Shown in pieces: positions 1 through 11,907 of a DNA stretch of 64,000 nt. How positions within the stretch are numbered: position 1 is the stretch's first letter; the number at the start of each line of letters is the position of its first letter. The notes under the pieces are model-generated. The model saw only the letters and a program-made list of their open reading frames with translations, was not told where the DNA came from and made no database searches. Source of the stretch: Dolomedes plantarius (taxonomy: Eukaryota > Arthropoda > Arachnida > Araneae > Dolomedidae); the NCBI GenBank assembly GCA_907164885.2, contig OU015500.1:56248159-56312158 (forward strand), read 5' to 3'. A program made the position numbers and the translations under genes.

Positions 1-7
1 AAAAAAA

Positions 8-612
8 GTTATAAGATTATGAAAATTGGCTTATCGTGTCCTTTTTTCGTAGTGGATCCCAAAAATATAATTAGAATTTATTAATTGAATGAAATTAGGA
101 TACATCTTGTAATTTATCTTAGACATAGCTTTGGAGTTTATCTGCAGTACATGCTTGCAATATATACTTGAAAGATTAGTTTTAAATAGCATATTATTAC
201 ACTAATTATCGTAATGATTTTTTTTTTCCTTTAGAAATGTTATAGAACCAAACACAAGATGCTTGCACGGAAATATTGTAATACAGGAAGAGTTTTTTGT
301 GTGAGGCTAAATATAATGTTTTTTAAAATGTTGTGCTTTGTTCTCGTGCTTACACATTTGTAGTGGAGTAACTGTTCTAAAAAATGTTATAAGATTATGA
401 AAATTGGCTTATCGTGTCCTTTTTTCGTAGTGGGTCCCAAAAATATAAATAGAATTTATTAATTGACCGAAATAAGGATATATCATGTAATTTATCTTAG
501 ACATAGCTTTGGAGTTAATCTGCAGTACATGCTTGTAATATATACTTGAAAGATTAGTTTTAAATAGCATATTATTGCACTAATTTTCGTAATGATTTTT
601 TTTTCCTTTAGA
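8..612. repeat. Two-copy direct repeat, period about 378 bp
   Basis: A block of about 230 bp beginning GTTATAAGATTATGAAAATT at position 8 recurs at 386, with only scattered substitutions and the same poly-T plus CCTTTAGAA ending (about 236 and 612). The roughly 145 bp between the copies is not repeated, so this is either a 1.6-unit tandem duplication or two copies of a dispersed repeat. No coding potential is seen. Confidence 0.75.
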
Positions 613-709
613 ATTGAAATGTATCTTAGTTTTCTTCCCTGTTGCAGTTGTAAATTTTACTGCTGTTTGCTAATTTTTCTTTTATATAGAGTACGTCTCA
701 TTGACTATA

Positions 710-985
710 CAGGGTCGTAAACTGTGTCAAGAAAATAAGAGGTGTCATAGAACTCCTCAAGATGAACAATATTTTCAATACAACCTGGAATCGCATTCCA
801 CTCAGTGTGTCAGAAAAGCTTAAAGTTCAGTGTCCAAGTTGAACACTGTTCAACTTGGACATTGAATTTTATGCTTTTCTGACAGATTGAGTGGAATACG
901 GCCCTTGGTTGCATTGTAAATATTATTCGACTTCATGAACACTATCACTCCTCTTATTTTGTCGACACAGTTTACGAATACCCTT
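710..985. mobile_element. Foldback MITE, Tc1/mariner-like, TA target site
   Basis: The whole 276-bp segment is one imperfect inverted repeat centred near 846, where TGTCCAAGTTGAACA meets its complement. The tips are CAGGGT and ACCCTT, followed inward by CGTAAACTGTGTC on both sides, and the element is bounded by TA at 708-709 and 986-987. It has no room for a transposase, so it would be mobilised in trans. TA duplication and the CAGGGT tip suggest the Tc1/mariner superfamily; that assignment is inferred. Confidence 0.7.
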
Positions 986-2692
986 TATTTTGTAAATATC
1001 CAGCATAAAGGATGAAAAATATTCAGTAAAAAATATCTTTTCCGTCAATCACAGAAAAAGTATTTCATAGATTATTTTTTAACAAAATTTTTGCAAGAAA
1101 TGTTTGAGTCTAGGGGTTTTAGGGGTCGGCGTAAAACTTCTAAATCATTAACTTACTCAAATAATACGATACTACAAGAAGGATACAATTATATTTAAAC
1201 GACATTGTACTTTTAACAAATTACATAAATCAGATTCGTTACGCTAGGACAATTATCAAAATGTGTCGTTTGATCGTCGTTATAAGTAATATAAAGTCTG
1301 TAGACGCAGCTGTCTGCTGCTATAGAATGGAACGTTTTTTTTTTACGGCAAAAGTCTGTCTCCGTCTGGGACGGTCAGTACAATCAAAGGTGACGCTGGC
1401 TGGAAGACAGAAGCGCCAGCAGCGGGTGTCAGAGGCCGCTCATACATTTATGTCTTTTTCACTAAAGTTTTTGAGTTCAAACATTCCTTATAGGATTTTT
1501 AACTCTTTTAAGAGCAGGGTATTAAGTCCTATAAACTGGTCATGGTCGGTTAATTTTCAATGCTGAAAAGAAACAATAGAAACAAAATAAGGATTATTTT
1601 CTTTCATCCTGAAAGCCAAGGTGTTTTGTTACTCCATTACACCTAAATTATCGCATTTTTTACCGAGTCATTATATTTGTAGCTGATAATGTCCTTGGTG
1701 ATTGGTTTATATCTTTGCTTTCAACTAAATTTTGAAATAAAAATATTCGCAATAGATTGTCTGCTATAATTTTAACTCTTGAAAGTATTAATAAAACACT
1801 TTCAGAATACAAATTTTAGAGGTGTTAGTGGAAAAAAAACAATAGAAAAGGAACAGTGAATCAATACACCCCTTTGAATTAAAGTAAAAATATAGGCTAT
1901 TTCTTTTATAGAACAATTTCTCCAGAGAAACAGTATAGTTAACACATTTTAAATAAACTGCACTTAATTTTCCTTATAAAAATATATTTAAGCTGGACCT
2001 AAGGATGTCAAATCAAAGTTATCAATTACTATCATTAAATGTCCAAATTTACAAAAGCAAGGATTCTAGAGAAATTGTGTTAAATACCATTTAAGATCAT
2101 ACTTTACTTTTAGACGTCTTTGACCTGGTAATATGACACTTAACTGACATGCAGCCAGATGTATATATTATTTCGAAACCAAAGCAGATTTTGTATTTTC
2201 TTTCTAATAACAGCTAAAATAAGAATGACGGAGAGGAAAAAAGAAACGTAAACAATTCTAATTGAAACTATTACTTGATTTATAATGTTTTGTTTTACCT
2301 AGGTTTCATTTATTTTCCTTTAAAGGAATGGTATTTAAAATATATGATGATTCTTCAATAGCAGCATCCAGTTGTAATTTTTTTCTCTTAAGAATATTTA
2401 CACTGTTGAAGTGTCCATTAAATACCTAATAACTCATCATAATATTTGAATCACAGGTAGTAACTGATTGAATGCTTCATATATGATGAGAGTTACATTA
2501 AAAGTTCTTGAAAAGTTTAGATTTCTTCAGTAAACTGAAACTAAAAAAAGGGAAAATAAATTATGACTTGAACAAATTGGTGCCATAAAGGAACAAATTA
2601 AATCTACAGAAGAAAAATAAAAGAAATCCCGACAAGTTGGAAATGAAGCCGACATGAAGGTTGGACTGTAACAGAGAGGTACATAAGAAATA
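986..2692. other. Unassigned AT-rich DNA
   Basis: No gene, terminal repeat or recognisable transposon protein is seen. A 101-codon open frame at 1261-1566 has no recognisable domain and no supporting context. Confidence 0.5.
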
Positions 2693-3423
2693 GCCCAGTC
2701 AAAATAGGTTTTATGGCTAAAAAAAAATGAAAGTTTTGAAAAATGATGGAGATGTTTGTTTGGGCATACTGTTGAACATACTAGAAGTCCCCACCGATCA
2801 GACTTCAGCTTTCGCCGCCATCTTGGAAAATGTGTAGACTTTTATGGTTTTTTGCAAGTAACTTCAGACATATTGATTTTATGTAAAAGAATTTAATTCA
2901 AAAATTGAAGAACATCAAATTATGAACAAAAACATCATTTACATTTTTTTTAAAATTTCTAACAAGAACAAAGATAATTTACTTTGAAAATAGCGAACAA
3001 TCACGCGTAGGACGCGGATGCGCGGGTCGTCCCCATCGCGTTGGGGAGATGACCCCCGCATGTGCCCCAAAAGTCTTCCACACTCACGTTTGTCAAACCT
3101 CTGCATATCAAAACTCGAGATAAAGTTGCAGCAACATCCAATCCATTGTTATCAGGTTGTATTGTGGGGTTTGGTGGATTCTATCTTTTTATGTCATACT
3201 TAGGCTGCACTGGGTACATAATGGCTGGAAGTGGGTAAAAATAAATACTAAATTTGATGTATGCAACTACGTCAGTAAAAAAAAATGTTTCCTGGCCATG
3301 CATACGCTAGAAAAATCCTAGCTCATTTATTTATCCAAACAGCTTTAGCAAAAATATATTTCTGACGCAGTGACATCTGATTTCCAAAGCGGTAATCTCC
3401 ATGAGTTGTTTAAAGATTTTGAA
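2693..3423. repeat. Left inverted arm of the 2.7-6.2 kb element
   Basis: Complementary to 5454-6190 with moderate divergence. The inner part of the arm includes the beginning of the gene's coding sequence, so the right arm is still read as protein on the minus strand while the left arm is a second, inverted copy of that 5' coding region. Confidence 0.75.
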
Positions 3424-3545
3424 GACCTTTTTTGTGTTTTTGCAAATAACTTGGGAAATATTAACTTTATGTAAAAAAAGTTTTATACAAAAATTAAAGA
3501 ACATTAAATTGTGTGCAAAAACTATTAAATACATTTTGTCGTAAC
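3424..3545. repeat. Internal extra copy of part of the left arm
   Basis: The sequence from TTTTGCAAATAACTTGGGAA through AAAGAACATTAAATTGTG resembles 2850-2955 of the same arm (TTTTGCAAGTAACTTCAGAC through GAAGAACATCAAATTATG) in the same direction. It starts exactly where similarity to the right arm stops, pointing to an old internal duplication or a nested relative. Confidence 0.5.
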
Positions 3546-3882
3546 CCCAACACGAACCAAAATATTGACTATTAAATGCGGGTTGATTATGAATGTAGCG
3601 TCCAAGTCTCGGTGCAGGCGCTTTCCTTTGAATTCTGTCCTCTCCCTCATTTGGGCAATCTTTAAACACAAGAAAATAGACTAATGTTTTTTGGTATGTA
3701 GATAATTGATCATTTTAAATTTTATGAACGAATGTAATACACTTGGATTTATTCACTACCATATTTTCATTGTATATAATTTTTTAAGCTTACCTACTTT
3801 ATGGTTGTCGTGCTAATTTCGATATGGGATTGTTCGCGTCGTCAGTCTTGAAAAGAACGTCTATGGGTCAGCTAGCACCACC

Positions 3883-5720
3883 TCATTCATCAATTCCTTT
3901 TATTGGATTTTCATGATCTACAGTGCAATAACTGCAATGGGGTATGTCGTTGTGACATACCCCAATGCAGTTATTGTAGGCCATTATGCAGTTGATGCTT
4001 GCTTTCCGACACACGCACCTTTCACCCCAGTCAGTCTTACAGTTGTGAAACTCCATGCTTAAAACTAAAACGGGAGCCACTGCATCCATAGTTGTGATGG
4101 GCAGGAGGGTTTGACATTTCCAGCCCACACTCCAGGATTCTACTCATTCCCAAACCACTTTTGCACTTGGTGATACAACCGAAATGAATGTCGCATGGCT
4201 GTCTCTTCAGTTGAGGGAAGAGGCGAAATATATGGTTTTATTTTAGTACTAAATCTTGCGAAGCATTTGTACCTAAACTTATTTAGGGACTTTTCACTGG
4301 GATGCGCTCCCTACAAGATCAGAAAAAAGCATTCTCCTGCTTAAGCAACATCATTATGCGATGAGTTGCATTTATTAACTACTGTCACGTTGTGTTCCAT
4401 ATCTTTACTTTGGAACATTTTTACACAATTTTTCTTTCCTTTGTTGAATGCTGCTGAAGTAGTATCGCATCCACTGACCGCATGGAGAAAACGGATACTT
4501 TGGTATATCCCGATGATTGTATTTTATTTGACGAATGTATTTTTTTCTTTGCTTTCCCTTTGCATGTCAAAGAAAATGTCTTTTCTGTAAGAGTGAGAGC
4601 TGTTAATAGAACCAGGTGGTCAACATCTTCACCGATGATTACAACGATGTTGTTATTAGAACATGCTTTATTAATTGCAGTATTTATAGTGAGAATGTCG
4701 GCTTCGTCATTACATTGTCGGAATCGAATCTCACTGTTTTCTAGCTCAGCTGATAGCATGTTGATCAGTTTGCTCTTGTTGTTTTCATTTGAAAGGAACT
4801 GTTATTGTTGAACAGTAACTCGTATGTTTCCATCAAAACTTATGTCTACAGGTTTTATCACAATATACCGTATATTTTCTTCCATTTTTTGTACTGTTAT
4901 TGGTGTTGGATTAGCCATTAAAAACGACTATACAGCTGGTCCCATAATGCATTTTTTATATGGTTAACTTAATTTGTGCAAACATCCGAAAAAGTTAATT
5001 GTGATCCCCATTTGACACGGTGTAGTTGAAAACCACTGTCCACAATGTTGACGCAGTTCAGGAGGATAAGGTCTTTGTTTGGAACTTCAAAAACGTCGTA
5101 CCTAGCCAATGTTGTTGTATCTCGCATGCCAGCTCCATTAAACAGAGCAAATGTAAAAGGAGCTAATTCATATTCCAAATAAATTGCTATTCGTTTCTTC
5201 GTCGTTTTTTCAACAATCTCTATCCTCTGGAAAAGCAACAACGAGTTTACTAATGTATTGAAACCGTTTACTTTCGCCGCACAATTGACAGTGATCAAGC
5301 TTTCAGAAGCTTTACCATTTCAAAGTACTGAACCCAGAGGGATGGAGTTGGGCCATTCTCTTTCAACTGCTTCAAAGTCTGATGCCTCATTTTAATCTCG
5401 ATGTCTCGTATATGAGTATGTCCGCATATGGTTTCTAGTTGTAGTAGTTCAGTTGCAAAATCTCTAAACAACTCATGGAGATTATTGCTTTTGAAATCAG
5501 ATATATCCATGGCGTCAAAATTTATTTTTGCTAAAGCTGTTTGGATAAATAAATAAGCTAGGATATTTCTAGCATATGCATGGCCAGGCAACTTTTTTTT
5601 TACTGACGTAGTTGCATACAACAAATTTAGTATTTTTTTTACCCACTTCAATCCATTATGTATCCAATGCAGCCTAAGTATGACATAAAAATATAGAATC
5701 CACCAAACCCCACAATACAA
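3883..5720 (-). pseudogene. Degenerate gene: helical N-part, PIN/FEN1-like motif, CXC-type cysteine-rich C-part
   Basis: Four minus-strand blocks read in order. 5720-5295 contains KKLPGHAYARNILAYLFIQ and ends with KENGPTPSLWVQYFEMV. 5298-4969 contains LEYELAPFTFALF, after an apparent loss of the intervening segment. 4759-4421 contains NDEADILTINTAI and VVIIGEDVDHLVLLTAL, an alternation of hydrophobic strands with acidic residues like the core of PIN/FEN1-type nucleases. 4128-3883 has closely spaced cysteines (CVCRKASINC, then CIGVC) as in tesmin/TSO1 CXC domains. I recall this block order from uncharacterised, highly repeated arthropod and cnidarian proteins. Frames change between blocks and stops occur, so this copy is dead. 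The nuclease assignment rests on motif resemblance only. Confidence 0.5.
3926..3976. repeat. Near-perfect hairpin inside the pseudogene
   Basis: Arms 3926-3948 and 3954-3976 (CAATAACTGCAATGGGGTAT and complement) match at 22 of 23 positions around a 5-base loop. The hairpin lies in the cysteine-rich coding remnant. Confidence 0.8.
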
Positions 5721-6190
5721 CCTGATAACAATGTATTGGATGTTGCTGCAACTTTATCTCGAGCTTTGATATGCAGAGGTTTGACAAAAGTGAGTGTGCT
5801 AGACTTTTGAGGCACATACGTAGGTCATCCCCACATCGCGATGGGGATGACCCGCGAATCGGCGTCCTAAGCGTGATTGTTCGCTATTTTCAAAGTCAAT
5901 TATCTTTGTTCGTGTTAGACTTATAAAAAAATGTAAATAATGTTTTTGTTCATGATTTAATACTCTTCAATTTTTGTATTCATTTTTTTACATAAAATCA
6001 ATATTTCTAAGTTACTTGCAAAAGACCAAAAAAGTCTACACATTTTCCAAGATGGCGGCAAAAGCTCAAGTCTGATCGGTGGGGACTTTTAGTATGTTCA
6101 ACAGTATGCCCAAACAAACATCTCCATCAATTTTCAAAACTTTCATATTTTTTTAGCCATTCGTCAAAATCGGGTCTATTTTGACTGGGG
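5454..6190. repeat. Right inverted arm of the 2.7-6.2 kb element
   Basis: Complementary to 2693-3423. Near its tip it carries about 15 extra bases (around CGATTTTGACGA in the outward reading) that the left tip lacks. Its inner end includes the first coding block of the minus-strand pseudogene. Confidence 0.75.
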
Positions 6191-6750
6191 TAAAAAGGCT
6201 ACTGGAGGAAGAAAAACTGGAATCGAAAGCCCAAGAAAAAATATGGAAAGAAAAAAAAAATCTTGGACAGAAGTAAGAACCTGAGTGGGAAATGTTGAAC
6301 AGGAGTAGTACGATGGAAATAAAAATTGCAATACTATGGAGAAATTCGCCGGAATTATATTTCAGAAACTATTCGTGTAGGGAGAAACTGATTATAAAAT
6401 GGGGATATGTATACAGCTACATAAGCTTTTCATTAAAAAGTGAAATCATCAAACTATCAAATATTGAGGATTAGGAATATTTGTAAATTATTTAAAACAC
6501 AATTTTTGCTCAAAATCAAGGTGCGAACGAATACGGGAATGCAGCTCATCTAGCCCACAATTCGTAGGTATCAGAGTTTTAATATCAGATGCAATCCTGG
6601 TAAACACGTCAAGATTTGAAAGCCGTAGAGACAGTTAGTAAGTACATGTGGTGGTGAAAGAATAGTATGTTTGTATGAGTTGGTGTTATGATTAGTACAT
6701 TGCATAAATTAAATTAGAATTCCTTGCGACCCTAATGATTTAAAACAACT

Positions 6751-6803
6751 CTGGTTAGAATACTGGTTAGAAATCTTGTTAGAAATCTGGTAGAACTCTG
6801 GTT
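6751..6803 (+). repeat. Short minisatellite, unit about 12 bp
   Basis: About four to five imperfect units of CTGGTTAGAAAT in a row. It directly precedes one copy of the 74-bp direct repeat at 6804. Confidence 0.65.
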
Positions 6804-8140
6804 GCAAACTCATTCTTTTAATTCACCGTTTCCTTTTTATCTTAACTTTTATCTATACTTTTATTTCTTCATTTGTGACATCTTGATTTATTGAATTGAA
6901 ATGAAAATATACAATTATACAATATAACACCTCACGGAATATTACACTCTGCTTGACCTTATTATAATTCATCTACTACAATTGGTTTATTATCATTAAT
7001 CAAGAATTGGCATCGATTCCTCATTAAATCCTAATACCTTCTTCATCAAAATAAGCACTAATTTATATTCAAATCAATCACATAAGCTTAATCAATAATG
7101 ATCATTAATTCCTATCACAGTTATAATACCTCCCTAATCAACAATTATTATTAACTCATGCATAAATCATGTTACTTTATTCTATATAACATCTCCTTTT
7201 ACGAATTATAGCATATTATGCCCCGAATAATCGCCCTTCTAACTTTCGGCATGAAATTAAATCGCTATGGTTCTCTATATAGGTTATCACGCTACATGAA
7301 CAGTTAAGCATATGAGAAGCAATGATGGTAAGTATGAAAAGGAGAAAAGATGTTACCTTTGCAGACGATTGTTGAATCACATTTGATTATGGACATATTG
7401 TACAGGACGCTGGATTCCTTATTAATCGTTCAGCTGGCTATCTGGTTAGCGGATGCAACGCGTTATCATCCTCTGTTCGTCATGTCAATCATACTAGAGC
7501 ACAGGGCTTCGTTTGACGTCGGGCGTTCTCGGCCCTTGAAACTGGGTGCACAGCACTTCTTCGGGCTGTATTGGCATTGGAGACGGGATGCACCATATAT
7601 TATCGGCTCTTTCACCGGGTGCTTTATATTAAACACTAGACATCAGTTACGCTTCGGCTTAAGCATCGTTTAGCATCCATCATACTGCGTAGAGGCTATT
7701 TTCCCTTACTTCTTCGTCTTCACACTTACACTTTTTTAACTACAAGTTTGCTAGCTGACTTGATACCACTTATATCTCTAGTTACCCTTCTTCTCTATCT
7801 CTTTCTTTTTTTATATCGATTTTCTCTTATTATTTCCTGCCATGCCTCTTCCAGTCTCATTGGCCATATTATCCTCATCTCTTCTCATCTATTAGTTCAT
7901 GCTTGCCTCTTCTCTATCCCTTTTCACATTGCGCATCGTGGGCGGGACTTGTAAAAATTCCTCTCTTCCTTGACTTTAACATTCTCAGCTCAACACCGAC
8001 TATGGGTGGACCCTTTTTATAGCTATCATAAATTTATGGCTTTCCTTTCTTTTTATCTTCCTTCGTTGTAAACTCATTCTTCAGATTCACCGTTTCATAT
8101 TTATCTTAATTTTAACTATACTTTTATTTCTTCATTCGTG
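6804..8140 (+). repeat. Pair of ~74-bp direct repeats 1.26 kb apart
   Basis: Copies at 6804-6877 and 8068-8140 share ACTCATTCTT, ATTCACCGTTTC and ACTTTTATTTCTTCATT with few differences. The pair could be ends of a small element or two copies of a dispersed repeat; no TG..CA ends or target duplication are seen. Confidence 0.5.
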
Positions 8141-9507
8141 CCCAATTTTCTATCTGTAGTAGTTTCGGGTTATTGTTGGCTTTTCTCCCCTCTACTTATT
8201 TTACTGCTAGTCTTTTGCTTTCTTGTCCTGTTTCTTTCTTATACTGTGCTATTATTTTAATTCGTCCCGTAAATCTTCAACTTTCTTGCATCTGGTCTTG
8301 ACGCTATTGTCATATACCTAAGACAGTAGAGATATCGAGTGGGTCATTTAATCGACAACTTACAAGTTGAAAAAACTCAAATTCGTGAAACAATTCAAGA
8401 ATTGGCCTCTGATAGCTACAGATTACTTGATCGCGATTTTATAATATTGATCGTTTATAGTCTTCTGTCTTAACTAAGATTAAAGAAAAGCAACCATAAC
8501 AGTCTGACTGAGGCGGAAAGGTTTAAATTCACTTTCGGTTTCTTCGAAAATTTTTCGACTACAAATCTTCATCAAAATTCTCATGAAGATGGAGAAAATT
8601 CACTTAAGTGAAAAGTCAGGGAAATTAAGCCTCGAGATGATGGAAAAGATATGGCTGAAAAAATGGTTCGTGGAAGAAAATAAAAAACAATTATTCTAAA
8701 CATCAAAAGCTAGGTGCTGAATATCCAACATGATGTAATATACCACTTCTTATAGTAACTGATTAAGTCCCACTTCACCTGTATCTAATAATAGTTCGCA
8801 CTGTCACCAGATACTGAATACTCGATAAAATAACTAAGAAAGGTAGTTCTCTTATGACGCGATCTGTCTACAGCCACGAAATCCACAGTCAGACGAAATA
8901 AATCAATTACAAACATAAAGAGTATACATTTGGAAAATATAGTAGTCTGAATTACTGTCAATTAAGATATGAAGTACTCCTGCCATATCTCCATGACTAT
9001 TGAGATAAAAATTTCTTATTGAGATAAACATTTGAATAACGCTCGCAAAGTATCTCCAAATGTAAAGGGCACAATTCTAAAGTTAGCATCTCAAAATACC
9101 GATAAATTTGTAAACGATAAAGATGTATGACTCTTACAGTTTCCTTCAAATATTTAATTATAGCCGAAGGCGGAATTAAATTTGTAAAGAATTAATAAAT
9201 GACCTAAAATATCTGAAAGTAAACTATTTTATTTGACTTTATATAAACTGCAATTACTTAAATAATATAACTGCTTACGCCGTAGTAAATAACCACGAGC
9301 AACTTTGAATCATAAGTAATGTATTCCGAATTAGTGAATAGTTGTGAAATTGGGAATGTAAAGAGATGAATGGATAACTTTATATTCAACCTTATGATTA
9401 AAATAAGCAATGTGTAATCTTCAAAACTAAACGATTTATTTTGCATTTTAGGGATATCTTCTACAAGAGACTTCCTAACTACCACCAAAGATCAGATTTT
9501 TTTATCA

Positions 9508-9600
9508 GCATCAAATAGGTTGGTTGGTTGGTTGATTTGGAATTTCTGGCGCAAGTTCCAAATAGGACAAGCTGCGCCAAACAAACGACAAAAGTAAAAC
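9508..9600 (+). repeat. GGTTGGTT-type dispersed repeat, copy 1
   Basis: Starts with TTGGTTGGTTGATT and continues with GGCGCAAGTTCCA and AAGCTGCGCCAAAC. The same order of words occurs at 48465 and, more loosely, at 47344, so this is a dispersed family rather than a simple GGTT microsatellite. Confidence 0.55.
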
Positions 9601-9800
9601 ACATTGTATTTAAAAACTCTAGAACACAACAGTGGTAATAAGAAATGTAAAGGAGTTAAAAGTATGGCAGTATAAAAAGATATAAACGAAATAAAATATA
9701 TGATACAAGAAGCAATGTATCATAGAATGTCTAAAAGTAACGAATACGATGAATGGTGAAAGCATCAAATAGGGATTCAAATAATACAATTGGGCAAGTT

Positions 9801-11907
9801 TTAACACTAGAACCGCGGGACTTTCGATATACCTAGAACCGCGGAGCGGGTCATTTTGACCCTAGATTGTAAACCTATAAAATATGCACAAGCGCTTAAT
9901 TTAGTTAACTAAAACATTTTATTTTTTAAATAATAATCAATATTGCTTTGAATTTACATTAAATAATTTATATAAATCAAGAGAAATTAACTTAATTTTT
10001 ACAAAATCGTATTATTTAAAATTTTATAACCTTGAGTATAATAAGATTTCTCTTTAACAAAATATGGCATAAATTTCCTAATTTCAATGGAAAAACAGAG
10101 TATCTCTTTTCAGTAAGTTTAGACATAATTTCAAAAAATTAAAAATTAAAAATTTTATCAATTACTTACTAGTTTTACATATTATAAAATCCAATTTACT
10201 GTATGCATTGTGCACAAAACTGAGTAATAAGTTTTGTACATTTTCCACAAATGGGTGCTTTACATTTAGAACTGATATCTATAGTTTTATTTTCACATTT
10301 TGAACTGTGGCACCGGACTAGTTTACGCTTAATTTGTGGTTGTCCATCGTTTTCATTGGTTGCTTCACACTCTCTTTTCACCACCTATTTTTGTCGGGAG
10401 AGAACAAACTTTTCGCGCAATTCTTCAACCAAGTCTTGAATGAATTGCCGTCATCTAATAGATTTTCCAGTTACAGCTTTATATAAAACCTAGACATTGA
10501 TTGCAGCAAGATCGATAATATTACAAAAAAATATTCATGCAAATATATAATTGCAAAAATATTTCCTTGCCATTTTGTCAATCACGTCCACACCGTATTT
10601 AGTTGCGTTGTAGAAAGCGAATGTATTAGGTAGCTTTTTTTTTGGGGGGGGAGGGGGGTGTTATCTGCAATTTCTACTGCTGGATGAAGACTACTTAGCA
10701 ACAAAACTTTTTATCTTTTTACCTTGATAAAAAGTTAGACTCATGTCTTTATGGGTTAGTACCGTAGTCGAATGCAATGTGGATTTTTACATTTTTACAG
10801 ACTGGTATTTCTTTTCTTGAGAGTTTTACAGTTCCTAGAAGGCTGGTGTTTTTGAGATTTCAATGCCTCTGCAAGGTTCAGTGTTGTGAAAAAGTTGTCC
10901 GCAGTGACATTTCTACCTTTGTGCTCATATGGACTTATTAGTCGTAGCACTACATGTTCAGAAAGAGAAATGTTGGATGGACATTGGTTAACTTTACCAA
11001 GATAACGGGAATCCATTTATCAGATTTTTGAGTCAACATCTGCAGCCAACCAGAACTTGATTCCAAATTTAGACATTCCAAACAGTCCCAGCTTTGCCAA
11101 CTTCCTTACTTCCAACTTTGAATGTTATTGTCGATTTCTTTTTCAAATTTATTTGCGTGTGTGCATCTTTTCTTGGAATGTTTGATTTTTCTTTTTATCA
11201 GATAAATTATCATTATTGCGATGAGAAGGACCAGTGATTATTAGAGCATTGCCAGAGTCATCTTCACTTTCATTTTCTTCATCCGAATCCAATTTTTTTT
11301 TTATTCGCGGGCAGGTATTCATCCTCACTACTCAAAATCGAAACACTTTCATCACTATCTTCACCTTCTAAATCATTTTCAGTTAATTGTTTAACGTATT
11401 GTAAAGTTTCCTGAACAGTAAAAATATGGCGATGTGACATATTTTTTATACATATACAAATTACAGAATAAAAGCAACTTCAAAAAGTCTTCTAAATATT
11501 CGCTGTAATTTTTCACTGCATTCGAACGTAGTTCGCGCTTCGAAACTAATATAATGACCTTGACTGAAAACTTTCACTATTCCCCCTTCTGGTACAGTAC
11601 ATTTCAGGAATTCAAGAGTGGGGTAGAAGTACTTTACAGTTACTTCCTAGAAATTGCATCTGTTTTTCGTCATTTGTGCATTAACATTTCTTACGGGTCA
11701 AATTGACCCGCTCCGCGGTTCTAGGTATAAGTGTTAATAATCGGAAAATTATTTATGTTACGAATTTCTAAGTTTGGTAAATTGTTGTTCACCTTAAATT
11801 ATTAAAAGTCATTAGAGGAATTTTTTTTTCAATCAGTACTTTTCCCGTGGTGATAAATTAAACATCGTTTTGGGTCAAATTGACCCGCTCCGCGGTTCTA
11901 GTGTTAA
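9801..11907 (-). mobile_element. piggyBac-family element with doubled tips
   Basis: TTAA at 9801-9804 and 11904-11907 bounds tips CACTAGAACCGCGG and CCGCGGTTCTAGTG. Each end carries a second, inner copy of the CTAGAACCGCGGAGCGGGTC motif fused to a GGGTCAAATTGACCC palindrome (about 9831-9872 on the left, 11696-11727 on the right; the outer right copy is at 11873-11903). TTAA target duplication is diagnostic of piggyBac. The minus strand carries transposase remnants. Confidence 0.9.
10196..11440 (-). pseudogene. piggyBac transposase, broken
   Basis: A likely start at 11440 gives an acidic N-terminal region (SDESVSILSSEDEY), typical before the piggyBac catalytic core. At 11016-10795 the core motifs EHVVLRLISPY and GRNVTADNFFTTLNLAEAL are readable; the Asp of ADNFFT corresponds to the second catalytic aspartate of the family. 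The C-terminal block 10384-10196 has the cysteine-rich zinc-binding tail (CHSSKCENK, CKAPICGKC, FCAQC). Much of the core between 10790 and 10390 and around 11020-11200 is shifted or stopped, and the first and third catalytic regions are not readable, so the protein cannot be made intact. Confidence 0.85.

Larger units (their letters stand above)
2693..6190. mobile_element. Element with ~0.73-kb inverted arms and a broken multidomain gene
   Basis: The left arm (2693-3423) and right arm (5454-6190) are inverted copies. Both tips carry CCCAGTCAAAATAG, and the match runs through the stretch around GATGGAGATGTTTGTTTGGG, the GCCGCCATCTTGGAAAATGT block and a GC-rich patch near 3010-3060 and 5840-5870. 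The central 2 kb holds a degraded minus-strand gene. TA immediately outside each tip (2691-2692, 6191-6192) could be a target duplication or part of the terminus. I recognise no transposase, so the superfamily is open. Confidence 0.75.
6193..9800. other. Unassigned DNA with small repeats
   Basis: No recognisable gene. A somewhat GC-richer stretch at about 7320-7700 has an open frame of 107 codons without a recognisable domain. The rest is AT-rich with pyrimidine-rich runs at 7740-8280. Small repeats inside are listed separately. Confidence 0.5.

Noticed and set aside
1261..1566. 101-codon plus-strand open frame
   Set aside because: No recognisable domain, no promoter or splice context, and length unremarkable for a 64-kb window.
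7350..7673. 107-codon plus-strand open frame in a GC-richer patch
   Set aside because: No motif recognised and no flanking repeats; composition alone could keep the frame open.
6804..8140. Direct repeats as LTRs of a small retroelement
   Set aside because: Only ~74 bp long, without TG..CA ends, target duplication, primer site or coding sequence between.
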